Assembly (NCBI GenBank): GCA_963814975.1
Contig: CAWFFB010000007.1
Coordinates: 1-64,000 of the forward strand
Origin: CAVUXJ01 sp963814975
GTDB taxonomy: Bacteria > Acidobacteriota > Vicinamibacteria > Vicinamibacterales > CAVVIG01
DNA length: 64,000 nucleotides
Reading direction: 5' to 3'
Positions within the stretch are counted from its first letter, which is position 1, and the number at the start of each line of letters is the position of its first letter. The notes beneath the pieces are model-generated. The model was not told where the DNA came from. It made no database searches and worked only from the letters and a program-made list of their open reading frames with translations. Positions 30,788-40,741 of this stretch are shown here, piece after piece. A program made the translations under genes and the position numbers.

Positions 30788-31852
30788 ATGGCGCGCGCGC
30801 TGTTCCATGCCGCCCGGGGGCGTGGACGCACGAGTCCGAATCCGATGGTCGGCGCGGTGGTGGTGTCGCCCGACGGGGTCGTCCTCGGCCAGGGCTTCCA
30901 CGCGCGCGCTGGCGAGCCTCACGCGGAGATCTACGCGCTCGACGAAGCGGGGACGGGCGCGCAGGGCGCAACCCTCTACTGCACGCTCGAGCCCTGCTCG
31001 CACATCGGGCGGACCGGCCCCTGCGTCGTCCGGATCGTCGAGGCCGGTATCTCGCGGGTCGTCGCCGCGGTCGAGGATCCGAACCCGCTGGTGCGAGGCC
31101 GGGGATTTGCCTACCTCAAGGGACACGGCGTCGACGTCGAGGTCGGCCTCTGCGCGGCAACGGCGACCTGCCTGAACCAGCCGTTTTTCACCCTGACGCG
31201 GGAGCGGCGGCCATTCGTGGTGCTGAAGGCCGCCACCAGCCTGGACGGGTGCATCGCGGAGTCACCCGGACGCCGCTCATCGCTCACCTCGGACGTGGCG
31301 AACCGGCACGCGCAGCGCGTTCGGGCGGAGGTCGACGCAATCGGCGTCGGCTCCGGCACCGTGCTCGCCGACGATCCCTTGCTGACCCCTCGCGGCCCGT
31401 TCCGCGCGCGCCCGCTGGCGCGCGTCATCTTCGACCGCCGTCTGCGGACGCCCCCGGAGGCGCGTGTCCTCTCGACACGTGACGCCGGCCCTGTCATTAT
31501 CGTCACGACGACGGCCGGGGCGGCGCGACGGGACCTGCGCAGCCGCCTCGAGGCGGCAGGCGCCGAGATCGAAATCGCACCGGACGGCACGCTCCACGCC
31601 GCGCTCACGTGCCTGGGCAGGCGCGTCATTGGATCGCTTCTTCTCGAAGGCGGAGCCGGCTTGCACCGGGCAGCATGGGATGAAGGGCTGGCCGACTTCG
31701 TGCGGCTCTATGTGACGCCTCACGTGATTGGTTCCGGCGGCCTCAGGTTTCTCGACGGGCGGCCGTTTTCGTCAGCGGCCTTGTTCGACCCGCGGATCGA
31801 ACCGCTGGGTCCCGATGTGCTGATAGAGGGTTATGTTCACGGGCCTCGTTGA
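30788..31852 (+). CDS. ribD: Bifunctional riboflavin deaminase/reductase
   Basis: The enzyme carries out the second and third steps of riboflavin synthesis. The N-terminal cytidine-deaminase-like domain has the zinc site HAEIYAL and CTLEPCSHIGRTGPC. The C-terminal NADPH reductase domain starts near FVVLKAATSLDGCIA and includes GVGSGTVLADDPLLTPR and SLLLEGGAGLHRAAWDEGL. ATG 30788 gives a usable start, but six codons earlier a CTG (30770) would add LTASDY, which fits the family better. No FMN riboswitch precedes it, since it abuts ftsY. Confidence 0.92.
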   Translation: MARALFHAARGRGRTSPNPMVGAVVVSPDGVVLGQGFHARAGEPHAEIYALDEAGTGAQGATLYCTLEPCSHIGRTGPCVVRIVEAGISRVVAAVEDPNPLVRGRGFAYLKGHGVDVEVGLCAATATCLNQPFFTLTRERRPFVVLKAATSLDGCIAESPGRRSSLTSDVANRHAQRVRAEVDAIGVGSGTVLADDPLLTPRGPFRARPLARVIFDRRLRTPPEARVLSTRDAGPVIIVTTTAGAARRDLRSRLEAAGAEIEIAPDGTLHAALTCLGRRVIGSLLLEGGAGLHRAAWDEGLADFVRLYVTPHVIGSGGLRFLDGRPFSSAALFDPRIEPLGPDVLIEGYVHGPR

Positions 31853-32462
31853 AGCGATTGGAGAGCTCGTCGAGTGCAAACCGACGAGCGGTGGCGTCCG
31901 TGTGCGGATCGGCTCGCCGCTCGCGGGCGAGCTCACCCCGGGCGAAAGCCTGGCGGTCAACGGCGTCTGTCTGACGGTGATTCTGGCGGAGGCGGGCGAA
32001 ATCCACGCGGACGTCGGGCCTGAAACGCTGCGCGTGACTACGCTCGGCACCCTCGCCCGCGGGGCACTCCTGAACCTCGAACGTCCGTTGCGCGCCGACG
32101 GCCGCTTCGGGGGCCACCTCGTGCAGGGCCACGTCGATGCGATCGGCCACGTTCAGGAAGTGCGCGCGGACACCTCGTTTCGCTGGGTGACGGTGAGCTT
32201 CCCATCGCAGCTGGCGCCGTACATCATTCACAAGGGCTCGATCGCGGTCGACGGGATCAGCCTCACGGTGGCGGGGCTCGGCACGGATCGTTTCGACGTG
32301 CAGGTCGTGCCTCATACTGTGGAGCACACGAACCTGAGGGCGGCCCAGATCCGCGACCGCGTCAACCTCGAGTGCGATCTGGTGGCAAAGTACGTCGTCC
32401 GCGCCGTGGAATTGGCGGGCCTCACGCTGGCGCCGCTGCGAGCGGGAGAGGTGGCACATTAG
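31833..32462 (+). CDS. ribE: Riboflavin synthase, alpha subunit
   Basis: The enzyme dismutates two 6,7-dimethyl-8-ribityllumazines into riboflavin. The two duplicated lumazine-binding barrels are seen: MFTGLVEAIGELVE with VNGVCLTV, and GHLVQGHVDAIGHV with SIAVDGISLTVAGL. The 209-residue length is normal. It overlaps the end of ribD by 20 bp, indicating coupling. An AGCTGA-type repeat array starts immediately after its TAG. Confidence 0.94.
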   Translation: MFTGLVEAIGELVECKPTSGGVRVRIGSPLAGELTPGESLAVNGVCLTVILAEAGEIHADVGPETLRVTTLGTLARGALLNLERPLRADGRFGGHLVQGHVDAIGHVQEVRADTSFRWVTVSFPSQLAPYIIHKGSIAVDGISLTVAGLGTDRFDVQVVPHTVEHTNLRAAQIRDRVNLECDLVAKYVVRAVELAGLTLAPLRAGEVAH

Positions 32463-32465
32463 GGT

Positions 32466-32557
32466 GAAACTGCTAGCTCTCAGCTTTCAGCTGGTCAGCT
32501 GAGAGCCGCCGAGCTGATAGCAGTGAACTGATGGCTGATGGCTGAATGGCTGATAGT
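32466..32557. repeat. Array of CTCAGCT/AGCTGAG and GATGGCT units after ribE
   Basis: CTCTCAGCTTTCAGCTGGTC is followed by complementary AGCTGAGAG, then by AGCTGATAG, ACTGATG, GCTGATG, GCTGAATG and GCTGATAG. The period is 7 bp with small insertions. One of the units supplies an ATG (32546) that would extend ribBA; I regard the next ATG as the true start. Confidence 0.8.
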
Positions 32558-32572
32558 CAAGAGAATCCAAAG

Positions 32573-33821
32573 ATGAAACGCCGGATTGAAATCGCGAAAG
32601 GTGCTCGGAAGCAGCCGAGCCATTTTGCGCGGATCGAGGATGCCATCGCTGCGATCCGCGCCGGCAAAATGGTCATCGTGGTCGACGACGAGGACCGGGA
32701 AAACGAGGGCGATCTGACCATCGCGGCGGAGAAGGTCACTCCAGAGGCGATCAACTTCATGGCCCGGTACGGACGCGGACTGATCTGTCTGTCGATGACG
32801 CCGGAGCGGCTCGACGAGCTCGAGATCCCGCTGATGGTTTCGCAGAACACCTCGCGGTTCGAGACCGCCTTTTGCGTGCCGATCGAGGCGAAAGGCCGGA
32901 CGACGACCGGCATTTCGGCCGCCGATCGGGCGACGACCGCGCTCACCGCCATCGATCCGGCGACCAAGCCATCAGACCTGGCCAGGCCCGGCCACATGTT
33001 TCCGCTTCGCTCGCGCACGGGCGGCGTCATGGTGCGCGCCGGCCAGACCGAGGCCGCCGTCGATCTCGCCCGGATGGCCGGCCTGTACCCGGCGGGCGTC
33101 ATCTGCGAGGTCATGAACGAAGACGGCACGATGGCACGCGTGCCGCAGCTCGCGAAGTTCGCCAAGAAACACGGACTGCTGCTCATCACGATCGCCGACT
33201 TGATCAAGTACCGGATCCGCAACGAGCTGCTGCGTCAAGCGCGTCGCCACGGCGAGGCTGCCCACGAAGTACGGGGCGTTTCAGATTCACGCGTTCGAAA
33301 ACCTGCTGGACAAGCAGACGCACGTCGCGCTCGTGCAGGGCGACATCACCGACGGGCTGAACGTGCTGGTGCGCGTCCACTCGTCGTGCCTGACGGGGGA
33401 TGTGCTGCATTCGATCCGTTGCGACTGCGGAGCACAGCTGGATGCGGCGATGCAGCGGATTGGAGCCGAGGGTCGAGGCGTCCTGCTGTACCTGAATCAG
33501 GAAGGCCGCGGAATCGGGCTGGTCGGCAAGATTCGCGCATACGAGCTGCAGGACGAGGGGTTCGACACGGTCGAGGCCAACGAGCGGCTCGGCTTCAAGG
33601 CCGATCAGCGCGATTACGGCGTCGGCGTGCAGATTCTTCGGGAGCTCGGCATCCGCTCGATGCGTCTTCTGAGCAACAACCCCCGCAAGCTCGTGGGCAT
33701 CGAAGGCTACGGGCTGTCGGTCAGCGAATGGCTGCCGATCGAAATTCCTGCCTCCGATTCGACGCGGCGATACCTGAGGACGAAGAAAGAGAAGCTGGGG
33801 CACAAGCTGTCGTCTGTCTAA
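32573..33821 (+). CDS. ribBA: Bifunctional 3,4-dihydroxy-2-butanone-4-phosphate synthase / GTP cyclohydrolase II (one frameshift)
   Basis: It supplies both precursors of the riboflavin pathway. The N-terminal RibB domain has DDEDRENEGDLTIAAE, the metal- and substrate-binding loop, and RARRGH-type equivalents in RPGHMFPLRSRTGGVMVRAG. The C-terminal RibA domain has zinc ligands in HSSCLTGDVLHSIRCDCGAQ and the motif LLYLNQEGRGIGLVGKI. The frame breaks near 33240 (CTGCGTCAAGCGCGTC) and resumes as KRVATARLPTKYGAFQIHAF. The alternative ATG at 32546 lies in the repeat array. Confidence 0.93.
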
Positions 33822-33910
33822 AGGTTCCAGAGCCGGAACCTCTCGTCCGTTGACACCACGCCACCCCTCAGATACGATAACGTCTTTCAGTAGAGCAGGT
33901 TAGCCGTTCC

Positions 33911-35274
33911 ATGTTCGAATCCCTGAGCACACGCCTCCAGGACGTATTCAAGACGCTGCGCGGGGAAACGCGGCTGACGCCTGAGACGATCGAGGCGGCG
34001 CTGCGGGAGATCCGGCTCGCCCTGCTCGAGGCCGACGTCAACTTCAAGGTCGTCAAGGCGTTCGTCGACCGCGTCCGCGACCGGGCGATGGGGCAGGACG
34101 TGCTTCGCAGCCTCTCGCCGTCCCAGCAGGTCGTCAAGATCGTCCGCGACGAGATGGTGGCCCTGTTCGGCGACGCCGAGGGTGGCCTGCAGACGACGAA
34201 CAAGCGGCCGCGCGTCATCCTGCTGCTCGGACTGCAGGGCGCTGGCAAGACGACGACGGCCGGCAAGCTGGCGACGTGGCTGACGAAGCAGGGGCGCCAT
34301 CCACTGCTCGTCTCGACCGACGTCAAGCGGCCGGCGGCGATTCAGCAGTTGAACGTCGTCGCGCAGATGGCGGCGGTTCGCGTGCACGACCCGGCGGGGC
34401 AGATGGATCCGGTCGCGCGCGCGAAGGGCGCGGTGGCCGAGGCCACGAACCTCGGGTTCGACGTCGTCATCGTCGACTCGGCCGGGCGGCTGCACATCGA
34501 CGACGAGCTGATGGCGGAGCTCGTGGCGATCAAGGAGGCGACCGAACCGTCGGATCTGCTCTACGTCGCCGACGCGATGACCGGGCAGGACGCGATCAAG
34601 AGCGCCGGCGAGTTCAATCGTCGGATGGGCGTCACCGGCGTCGTGCTGACGAAGCTCGACGGCGATGCGCGCGGCGGCGCGGCGCTCTCGGTCGTTTCGG
34701 TGGTCGGCGTGCCGATCGCGTTCGTCGGCAGCGGCGAGCGTCTCGAGGACCTCGAGCCGTTCCACCCCGAGCGCGTGGTGTCGCGCGTCCTCGGCATGGG
34801 CGACGTCCTCTCGCTCATCGAGCGGGCGGAAGCGGCGATCGACCACGAGGATGCCGAGCGGCTCGAAGAGAAGATCCGCGCGAACGAGTTCACGCTCGAG
34901 CGATTTTCGCGATCAGCTCAGGACGATCCGGAAGATGGGACCGATCGAGCAGATCATGGGGATGCTGCCCGGGATGGGCAACCTGAAGGCGCTCGCGGAG
35001 AACAAGCCGGACGAGAAGCAGATGAGCCGCATCGAGGCGATCATCGACTCGATGACGCCGGACGAACGGCGCAAGCAGCACATCATCAACGGCAGCCGCC
35101 GGAAGCGCATCGCGAAGGGGCAGCGGCACGTCGGTTGAAGAGGTGAACAGGCTGCTGAAGCAGTTCGTGCAGATGCAGAAGATGCTCAAGTCGCTCGGCG
35201 GGATGGCCGGGCTGAGCGGCGGCGGCAAGAAGGCCCGCCGCCGCGCGATGGAGATGCTGCGCAACCGGGCCTGA
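33911..35274 (+). CDS. ffh: Signal recognition particle protein Ffh (two frameshifts)
   Basis: The SRP54 GTPase binds signal peptides as they leave the ribosome. The N domain starts MFESLSTRLQDVFKTLRGE. The G domain has LLGLQGAGKTTTAGKLATWL, DVKRPAAIQQL, VDSAGRLHID and TKLDGDARGGAALS. The M domain follows with MGPIEQIMGMLPGMG and QMQKMLKSLGGMAGLSGGGK. An extra base near 34908 (before DFRDQLRTIRKM) and another near 35118 (before SVEEVNRLLKQF) break the frame. It stands 90 bp after ribBA and starts the run into rpsP. Confidence 0.93.
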
Positions 35275-35291
35275 CGGCCCGGTGCTCGAAG

Positions 35292-35307
35292 CAGGCCTGC
35301 AGGCCTG
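35292..35307. repeat. 16-bp perfect palindrome between ffh and rpsP
   Basis: CAGGCCTGCAGGCCTG is two 8-bp units and its own complement. A second palindromic stretch, TTCGAGCTCGAG with CTCGAA, follows at about 35332. This gap has the same inverted-repeat character as the heptamer gaps elsewhere. Confidence 0.7.
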
Positions 35308-35370
35308 TACTCCGCGCAGCGAAGTTTCGGTTCGAGCTCGAGCCTCGAATCCGTATCAAGGAGTGAGTTG

Positions 35371-35640
35371 ATGGTAGCGATTCGTCTTCGACGGGCGGGA
35401 TCCAAGAAGCGCCCGTTCTTCCGCGTGGTGGTCACCGACTCGCGCGCCGCGCGCGACAGCAGCTTCGTCGAAATCCTCGGACACTACAATCCGCGCACCA
35501 AGCCGGCGATCGTCGTGATCGACGGGAGCGCGTGGATTACTGGATCAAGAAGGGCGCCCAGCCGTCAGACTCCGTGCGGACGCTGATGGCCCGGCACATG
35601 ACGGCGCCGGCGCGCGGCGGCGACCGAGCCGGCGCAATGA
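35371..35640 (+). CDS. rpsP: 30S ribosomal protein S16 (two frameshifts)
   Basis: A small ribosomal subunit protein needed for 30S assembly. MVAIRLRRAGSKKRPFFRVV and FVEILGHYNPRTKP are unmistakable. A missing C near 35525 changes IDRERVDYWIKKGAQPSDSV to a false early end. A second indel near 35620 is needed to reach the TGA at 35638-35640, which would overlap the khpA ATG at 35637 (ATGA). An AAGGAG site precedes the ATG. Confidence 0.93.
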
Positions 35641-35910
35641 GCCCCGCGACCGAGGCCAGCGGCGTCCGCGCCGTCGTCGAGATGCTGGCGCGCGCGCTGA
35701 CCGATCGTCCCGACGACGTGAAAGTCATCGAGTCACAGCACAAGGGGACCACGCTCGTCGAACTGTACGTCGCGCCCGGCGAGCTCGGCCGCGTGATTGG
35801 ACGAGCAGGGCCGCACCGCCGCGGCGCTGCGCACGCTCGCCGCGACCGCCGGCGAGAAGGAAGGCAAGACGGTCACGCTCGAAATCCGCGACACGCCCTA
35901 CAAGGCGTAA
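35637..35910 (+). CDS. khpA: KH-domain RNA-binding protein KhpA (one frameshift)
   Basis: A small single-KH protein of about 90 residues that binds RNA together with KhpB in many bacteria. It reads SGVRAVVEMLARALTDRPDD, then ELYVAPGELGRVIGRQGR after one extra A near 35805 is removed, then TLAATAGEKEGKTVTLEIRD. Position between rpsP and rimM is the usual one. The start overlaps rpsP (ATGA) and the TAA overlaps the rimM ATG (TAATG). Confidence 0.9.
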
Positions 35911-36457
35911 TGCTCGCGAAGTGGGATGAGATGGCGCTCGTCGGGCGCGTCGCCCGGGCGCACGGCATTCGCGGCCAGGTGATCGTCAACCCCGAGACCG
36001 ACTTTCCCGAGCGAGCGATTTCAACCGGGCGCCGAGTTGTTCGTCAATCGCGCCGGCGTCGTCGAGCCGGTGGTCGTGACGACGGTCCGGTTTCATCGGG
36101 AACGGCCGGTGATTGGGCTGCGCGGCATCGACGATATGAATGCCGCCAACGGCGCTGGCCGGGACCGAACTGCGAGTGCCGGTCGAGCGGCTGGCCTCGC
36201 TGCCGGCGGGGGCGTTCTACCGGCACGATCTCGTCGGGTGCCGGGTGGAGACCCGCGATGGTGAGCACGTCGGGGTCGTCACCGACGTCGAGGGCACGAT
36301 GGGCGGCAGCCGGCTCGTCGTCGAAGCGCCGAGCGGGGAGGTGCTCGTGCCGTTTGTCGTGGCCATCTGCACCACGATCGATCCGGCAGGCAAGCGCATC
36401 GTCGTCGACCCGCCGGCAGGGCTGCTGGAAGTGAATGCGGGGCGGCGGTCCGGCTGA
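35910..36457 (+). CDS. rimM: Ribosome maturation factor RimM (two frameshifts)
   Basis: It helps fold the 30S head domain and binds S19. The N-terminal barrel reads MALVGRVARAHGIRGQVIVN. After an extra base near 36015 comes FQPGAELFVNRAGVVEPVVV, then FHRERPVIGLRGIDDMNAAN. After a second near 36148 comes LAGTELRVPVERLASLPAGA and the PRC-barrel part (HDLVGCRVETRDGEHVGVV). The ATG at 35910 overlaps the khpA stop; an internal ATG at 35931 would also fit. Confidence 0.9.
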
Positions 36458-36474
36458 GCCGGACACGACGAACG

Positions 36475-36540
36475 AGGCTCTCAGCTTTCGGCGGTCAGCC
36501 GTGAGCTGCTCTCAGCTGAGAGCTGACAGCTGATAACTGA
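36475..36540. repeat. Array of CTCAGCT/AGCTGAG units between rimM and trmD
   Basis: GCTCTCAGCTTTCGGCGGTC and GTGAGCTGCTCTCAGCTGAG are followed by AGCTGACAGCTGATAACTGA. The two halves are complementary, with CAGCTG palindromes at the centre. The array ends 10 bp before the trmD ATG. Confidence 0.82.
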
Positions 36541-36550
36541 TCGCTTTCTT

Positions 36551-37320
36551 ATGCAATTCGACATCGTCACGATATTTCCGGCGATGGTCGAACAGGCGCT
36601 GGGGGCCGGCGTCGTGGGGCGCGCGATCGAGCGGGGGACGCTCGACGTCACGGTCCACGACCTGCGCGCGTTCACGACCGACCGCCATCGCGTCGTGGAT
36701 GATGTTCCGTACGGCGGCGGGCCGGGAATGGTGCTGAAGCCGGAGCCGATGTTCGGCGCGCTCGAAGCGATCGCGCGCGACGGTAACGCGGCTGCGACGG
36801 TGATCCTGACGTCGCCGCAGGGGACGCCGTTCACCCAGGAGGTCGCGCAGCGCTTGAGCCGGCTGCCTCGGCTTGCGCTGCTCTGCGGCCGATACGAAGG
36901 GGTGGACGAGCGGGTCCGGTGCGCGTCGACGAGGAGATCTCGATCGGCGACTACGTGCTGAGCGGGGGCGAACTGGCCGCGCTGGTCATCGTGGACGCCG
37001 TCGCGCGCCTGGTGCCGGGCGTCGTCGGCGACGAGCAGTCGGTGGTCGACGATTCGTTCAGCCGGGGGCTGCTGGACTTTCCGCAGTACACGCGGCCCGC
37101 AGAATTGACGATGCGGGACCCGGGGGCGGTGGAACGGGATCCCTTGAAAGTGCCGGACGTGCTGCTCTCGGGGAACCACGCGGAGATTCGGCGGTGGCGA
37201 AAGCGCGAAGCTGTCGCGCGGACGTTGGCGCGGCGGCCCGACCTGCTGTCGGCGGCCACGCTGGACGAAGAGGAACAGGAAATCTTGCGCGAGCTCGTCG
37301 CCGAGCGAGAGAAGCCATAG
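36551..37320 (+). CDS. trmD: tRNA (guanine-N1)-methyltransferase (one frameshift)
   Basis: The SPOUT enzyme methylates G37 of tRNAs. The trefoil-knot residues are seen in ALLCGRYEGVDERV and, after the break, ISIGDYVLSGGELAALVIVD. PYGGGPGMVLKPEPMF is the other signature. The frame breaks at about 36917 in GGGTCCGGTGCGCGTCGAC and resumes at RVDEEISIGDY. The C-terminal domain ends LRELVAEREKP. Located as usual between rimM and rplS. Confidence 0.93.
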
Positions 37321-37321
37321 C

Positions 37322-37340
37322 GCGGGTCTCGAAGACCCGC
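37322..37340 (+). promoter_or_regulatory. Perfect 8-bp hairpin in front of rplS
   Basis: GCGGGTCT and AGACCCGC enclose a CGA loop between the trmD stop and the rplS ribosome-binding site (AAGGAG). It has no T-run. It may set relative trmD/rplS expression, or be a remnant of the intergenic repeat type. Confidence 0.45.
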
Positions 37341-37359
37341 CGGACGAAGGAGTGATGAG

Positions 37360-37722
37360 ATGGGCGTCATGGAAGCCGTCGAGAAGTCACAGCTGGCCGA
37401 ACGGCCGGCGATGAGATCGGGCGATACCGTCCGTGTGCACGTCAAGGTGCGCGAGGGCGACAAGGAGCGCATTCAGATTTTCGAGGGCGTCGTCATCGGC
37501 ATGCATCGCGGCGGCACCCGCGCGTCGTTCACCGTGCGCAAGGTGTCGTTCGGACAAGGCGTCGAGCGGATCTTTCCGCTGCACTCGCCGACGATCCAGA
37601 AGGTCGAAGTGATGCGGTCGGCCAAGGTCCGGCGCGCGAAGCTGTATTACCTGCGCGACCTGAAGGGCAAGGCCGCGCGCATGAAGGACAGCGGACGACC
37701 GCAGGGCATAGCGAAAATCTGA
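37360..37722 (+). CDS. rplS: 50S ribosomal protein L19
   Basis: A ribosomal protein at the 30S-50S interface. The 120-residue frame is intact: GDTVRVHVKVREGDKERIQI, then FEGVVIGMHRGGTRASFTVR and GVERIFPLHSPTIQKVEVMR. AAGGAG precedes the ATG. The final codons (GIAKI) and the TGA at 37720-37722 run into the TCTGAAG array, which supplies the stop. Confidence 0.96.
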   Translation: MGVMEAVEKSQLAERPAMRSGDTVRVHVKVREGDKERIQIFEGVVIGMHRGGTRASFTVRKVSFGQGVERIFPLHSPTIQKVEVMRSAKVRRAKLYYLRDLKGKAARMKDSGRPQGIAKI

Positions 37723-37775
37723 AGTCTGCAAGTCTGAATCCTTCGATTTGAGACTTCAGACTTGAGGTTTGAAAC
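37716..37775. repeat. TCTGAAG array with inverted half after rplS
   Basis: TCTGAAGTCTGCAAGTCTGA on the left is complementary to GAGACTTCAGACTTGAGG on the right around a TCCTTCGAT centre. The stem would be about 20 bp. It starts at the rplS stop and ends just before the rnhB ATG at 37781. Confidence 0.88.
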
Positions 37776-37780
37776 TTTTT

Positions 37781-38405
37781 ATGGTTCGCGTGCCGGCCAT
37801 GCGTACGCTGGAGAACGCGCTGCGCCGCGTCGGCTTCTGCCATGTGGCGGGTGTCGACGAGGTCGGGCGCGGCTGTCTGGCGGGACCGGTCGTCGCGGCC
37901 GCGGTCGTGCTGCACCCTCGACCGTCACATTGCCGGCGTTTGCGATTCCAAGCTCGTGCCGGCCGTCGAGCGCGAGCGCCTGTTCGAGCGCATCGTGCGG
38001 CACGCAGTGGCCTGGGCGGTTGCCGCCGCCGATCCTCGCGAGATCGACCACGTCAATATCCATCAGGCCTCGCTCCGAGCTATGCAGCGCGCGGTCCTCG
38101 CGCTCGTCCCGCTGCCGGACATGGTGCTCGTGGACGCCTTTCGCGTGCCGGACCTCCCCATGGCGCAGCGCGGGGTCCCGCACGGCGACCGCCGGTGCTC
38201 GGCGATCGCCGCGGCCTCGATCATCGCGAAGGTGATCCGCGACCGCGAGATGAGGGAGCTGCACGCCCAGGATCCGCGCTACGGCTTCGACCGGCACAAG
38301 GGCTACGCCACTGCCGACCACCTGGAAGCTGTGGCTCGGTTCGGCTATTCGGACGCGCACCGCCGCTCGTTCCGGCCGCCAACGCTGTTTGACACGATCG
38401 ACTGA
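37781..38405 (+). CDS. rnhB: Ribonuclease HII (one frameshift)
   Basis: It removes ribonucleotides and RNA primers from DNA. The active-site DEVGRG is present in GVDEVGRGCLAGPVVAAAVV. After the break near 37915 come DSKLVPAVERERLFERI, ASIIAKVIRDREM and YGFDRHKGYATADHLEAV. Length of about 207 residues fits. There is no evident ribosome-binding site; the gene begins 6 bp after the repeat hairpin. Confidence 0.92.
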
Positions 38406-38412
38406 ATAATCA

Positions 38413-40619
38413 ATGGCCCTCGACCGCGCTGCCAGACTGCGCAACGCCGAGAAGCTGCTTCGGCAGGGAAAGCCGGAGGGGGCGATCGCGGAGTATCTCC
38501 TCATCGTCGGGGATCAGCCGCGCGACTGGAATACCGCCAACATCCTCGGCGATCTGTACGTCCGTTCCGGACAGATCGACAAGGCGGTCGATCAGTTCGC
38601 CCGCATCGCCGATGGCCTGCACCAGGATGGTTTCCTTTCGAAGGCGATCGCTCTCTACAAGAAGGCCTTGAAGATCAAGCCGGACCATGAGCACGCGCTG
38701 CTCGAGGCCGGCAAGATCGCCGCGAGTCAGGGTCTGTTGGTCGACGCGCGGACGTTCCTGAAGACGCTCAGCGAGGGCTATCGCGCCCGCGGGGACGAGC
38801 GCGGCCTTGCCCAGGTTCGAATCCGACTGGGTTCGCTCGATCCCAACGATTACCCCGCGCGACTGGACGGCGCGCGCGCGCGCACCCTGATCCAGGACAC
38901 CGCGGGCGCCGTGCGGGAACTCAAGGCGCTGGCGGAGGAGCTTGCCGCCAAGGGACGGCACGCGGAAGCGATCGAGGGACTGCGCGAAGCAGCCGTTCTC
39001 AGTCCGGAGGATGACGAAATTCGTGAGCGGCTCCTCGTGGTGTACCTGGCGACGGGCGACTACGCGCGTGCACGCGAATGCGCGTCGACCGTCGAGCAAT
39101 TCAAGGACATCGCGGCGCGGCTCGACGAGCTTGGCCAGAAGGACGAGGCCCTTACGACCCTCAGAGAGGCCGCCCGGTTGGATCCCGCCGACGGTGAGCT
39201 GAAGGCTTACATGGCGCGGGCGTTCGTGGCCCGGGGCGATTTCGCCTCGGCCGCTGAGTATCTGACGGTGGAGACGGCCGGCAACGACCCGGGATTGCTG
39301 CTCACCGTGGCCCAGATACAGTTGCGCGATGGCAGGGTGGATGAAGGCGTCGCGCTCGTGCGCCGCCTCCTCGAGGAGAGTCCGTCCAGCCGCGACGACG
39401 TAGCACAGCTCGGGTGGAACATCGCCGAGCACGAACCGGAGGCTGGCTTCATCATCGTCGGGCTGGCTGCGGACACGGCTGTCGCCGAATCCGACTGGCC
39501 CGCCGCCGCAGCGGTGCTGCAGGAGTTCGTGACCCGGATTCCGAGCCACATCCCCGCGCTGATGCGGCTGGTCGAGATCTGCGTCGACGGCGGGCTCGAA
39601 GCGGCGCTTGTATAGTGCGCAAGGCCAGCTCGCCGACGCGTACATCGCCGCCGGATCGGCGGCCGAAGCCCGGTTCATCGCGGAAGACCTCGTTGCGCGC
39701 GAGCCATGGGAGCGCGCCAACATCGAGCGCTTCCGCCGCGCCCTCGTGCTGATGCGGCGAGCCCGATCCCGACGCCCTCATCGCCGAACGATTGAGCGGA
39801 GAGACGCCGTTCACGAGCACCGACCTGTCGTTGGGGAGTGACGAGCTGCCGCCCTTCGAAACGCCGGAGGTTGCGGCGCCGGCCACTTCGCCGCCCCCGT
39901 CCCTGGCGGCCGCTGAGCCGGCAGCCGAGGAGCCGGCCGCGGCCACGCCGGTACGGCTCAACCAACCGGCGTCTTCCGGCTCGGTCGTGAAGCCCGACGG
40001 AAAACCAAAGGGACGCGATCAATTCGAGTTGGGCCGCAACGCCGTCGACTTCGAGAGCCTCATGGGCGAGCTCGAATCGCCGCCGACCGCTCGAGCGCGG
40101 ACCGAGAGCGTCGAAGTGGACCTGAGCATCGTGCTGGACGAGATCAAGGAGCCTGTGGCGACGCCGCACGGCCAGCCATCTGGCGATCTTGACGACGTCT
40201 TCGCGCAACTGCGGACGGAGGCGTCGCGCCGGACAGCGCTCGAGGCTGCCGACGAAGAGTTCCAGCGCGGGCTCGCCTTGCACAAGGCGGGCAAGATCGA
40301 CGAGTGCATCCCGGCGCTTCAGGCCGCGTCGCGCGCGCCGCGCCTGCGTTTCGCAACCGCCTCGCTTCTCGGGCGGATCTTTCGCGAGCGCGGCATGACG
40401 GCAGAAGCGATCGAGAGTTTTGAACGTGCCGCGGAAGCTCCGCCGGTAACGCCCGAAGCCGGGCACGAGCTGCTGTACGATCTCGCCGACGTGCTCGAGC
40501 ATTCCGGGGAAACCGCGCGCGCCCTGGCGATCTGCATGGAGCTGCACGCCGAGGTCGGTGACTATCGCGACATCTCGATCCGGATCGACCGCCTCTCCAA
40601 GGTTCAATCGCGAGGGTAA
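38413..40619 (+). CDS. Large tetratricopeptide-repeat protein (two frameshifts)
   Basis: About 735 residues, cytoplasmic, with repeated TPR helices (AEKLLRQGKPEGAIAEYLLI, then NILGDLYVRSGQIDKAVDQF and SKAIALYKKALKIKPDHEHA). A Pro/Ala-rich linker (ETPEVAAPATSPPPSLAAAE) separates the N-terminal repeats from a C-terminal TPR block (FQRGLALHKAGKIDECIPAL). Extra bases near 39608 (LEAALYSAQGQ) and 39757 (MREPDPDALIAERL) break the frame. It follows rnhB by 7 bp and is probably co-transcribed. The partner proteins are unknown; a scaffold role is inferred from the repeats only. Confidence 0.82.
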
Positions 40620-40741
40620 CAGCCGGGGTTTTTCGATCGAACGCCAGTGCCGGTGGCCGCAACGAGCTGAACCGCAAACAACTGGCAGCCCGGACTGACA
40701 TTCCTTTTCAGCCTGACGCTTCCGGTGACCACGACGATCAT

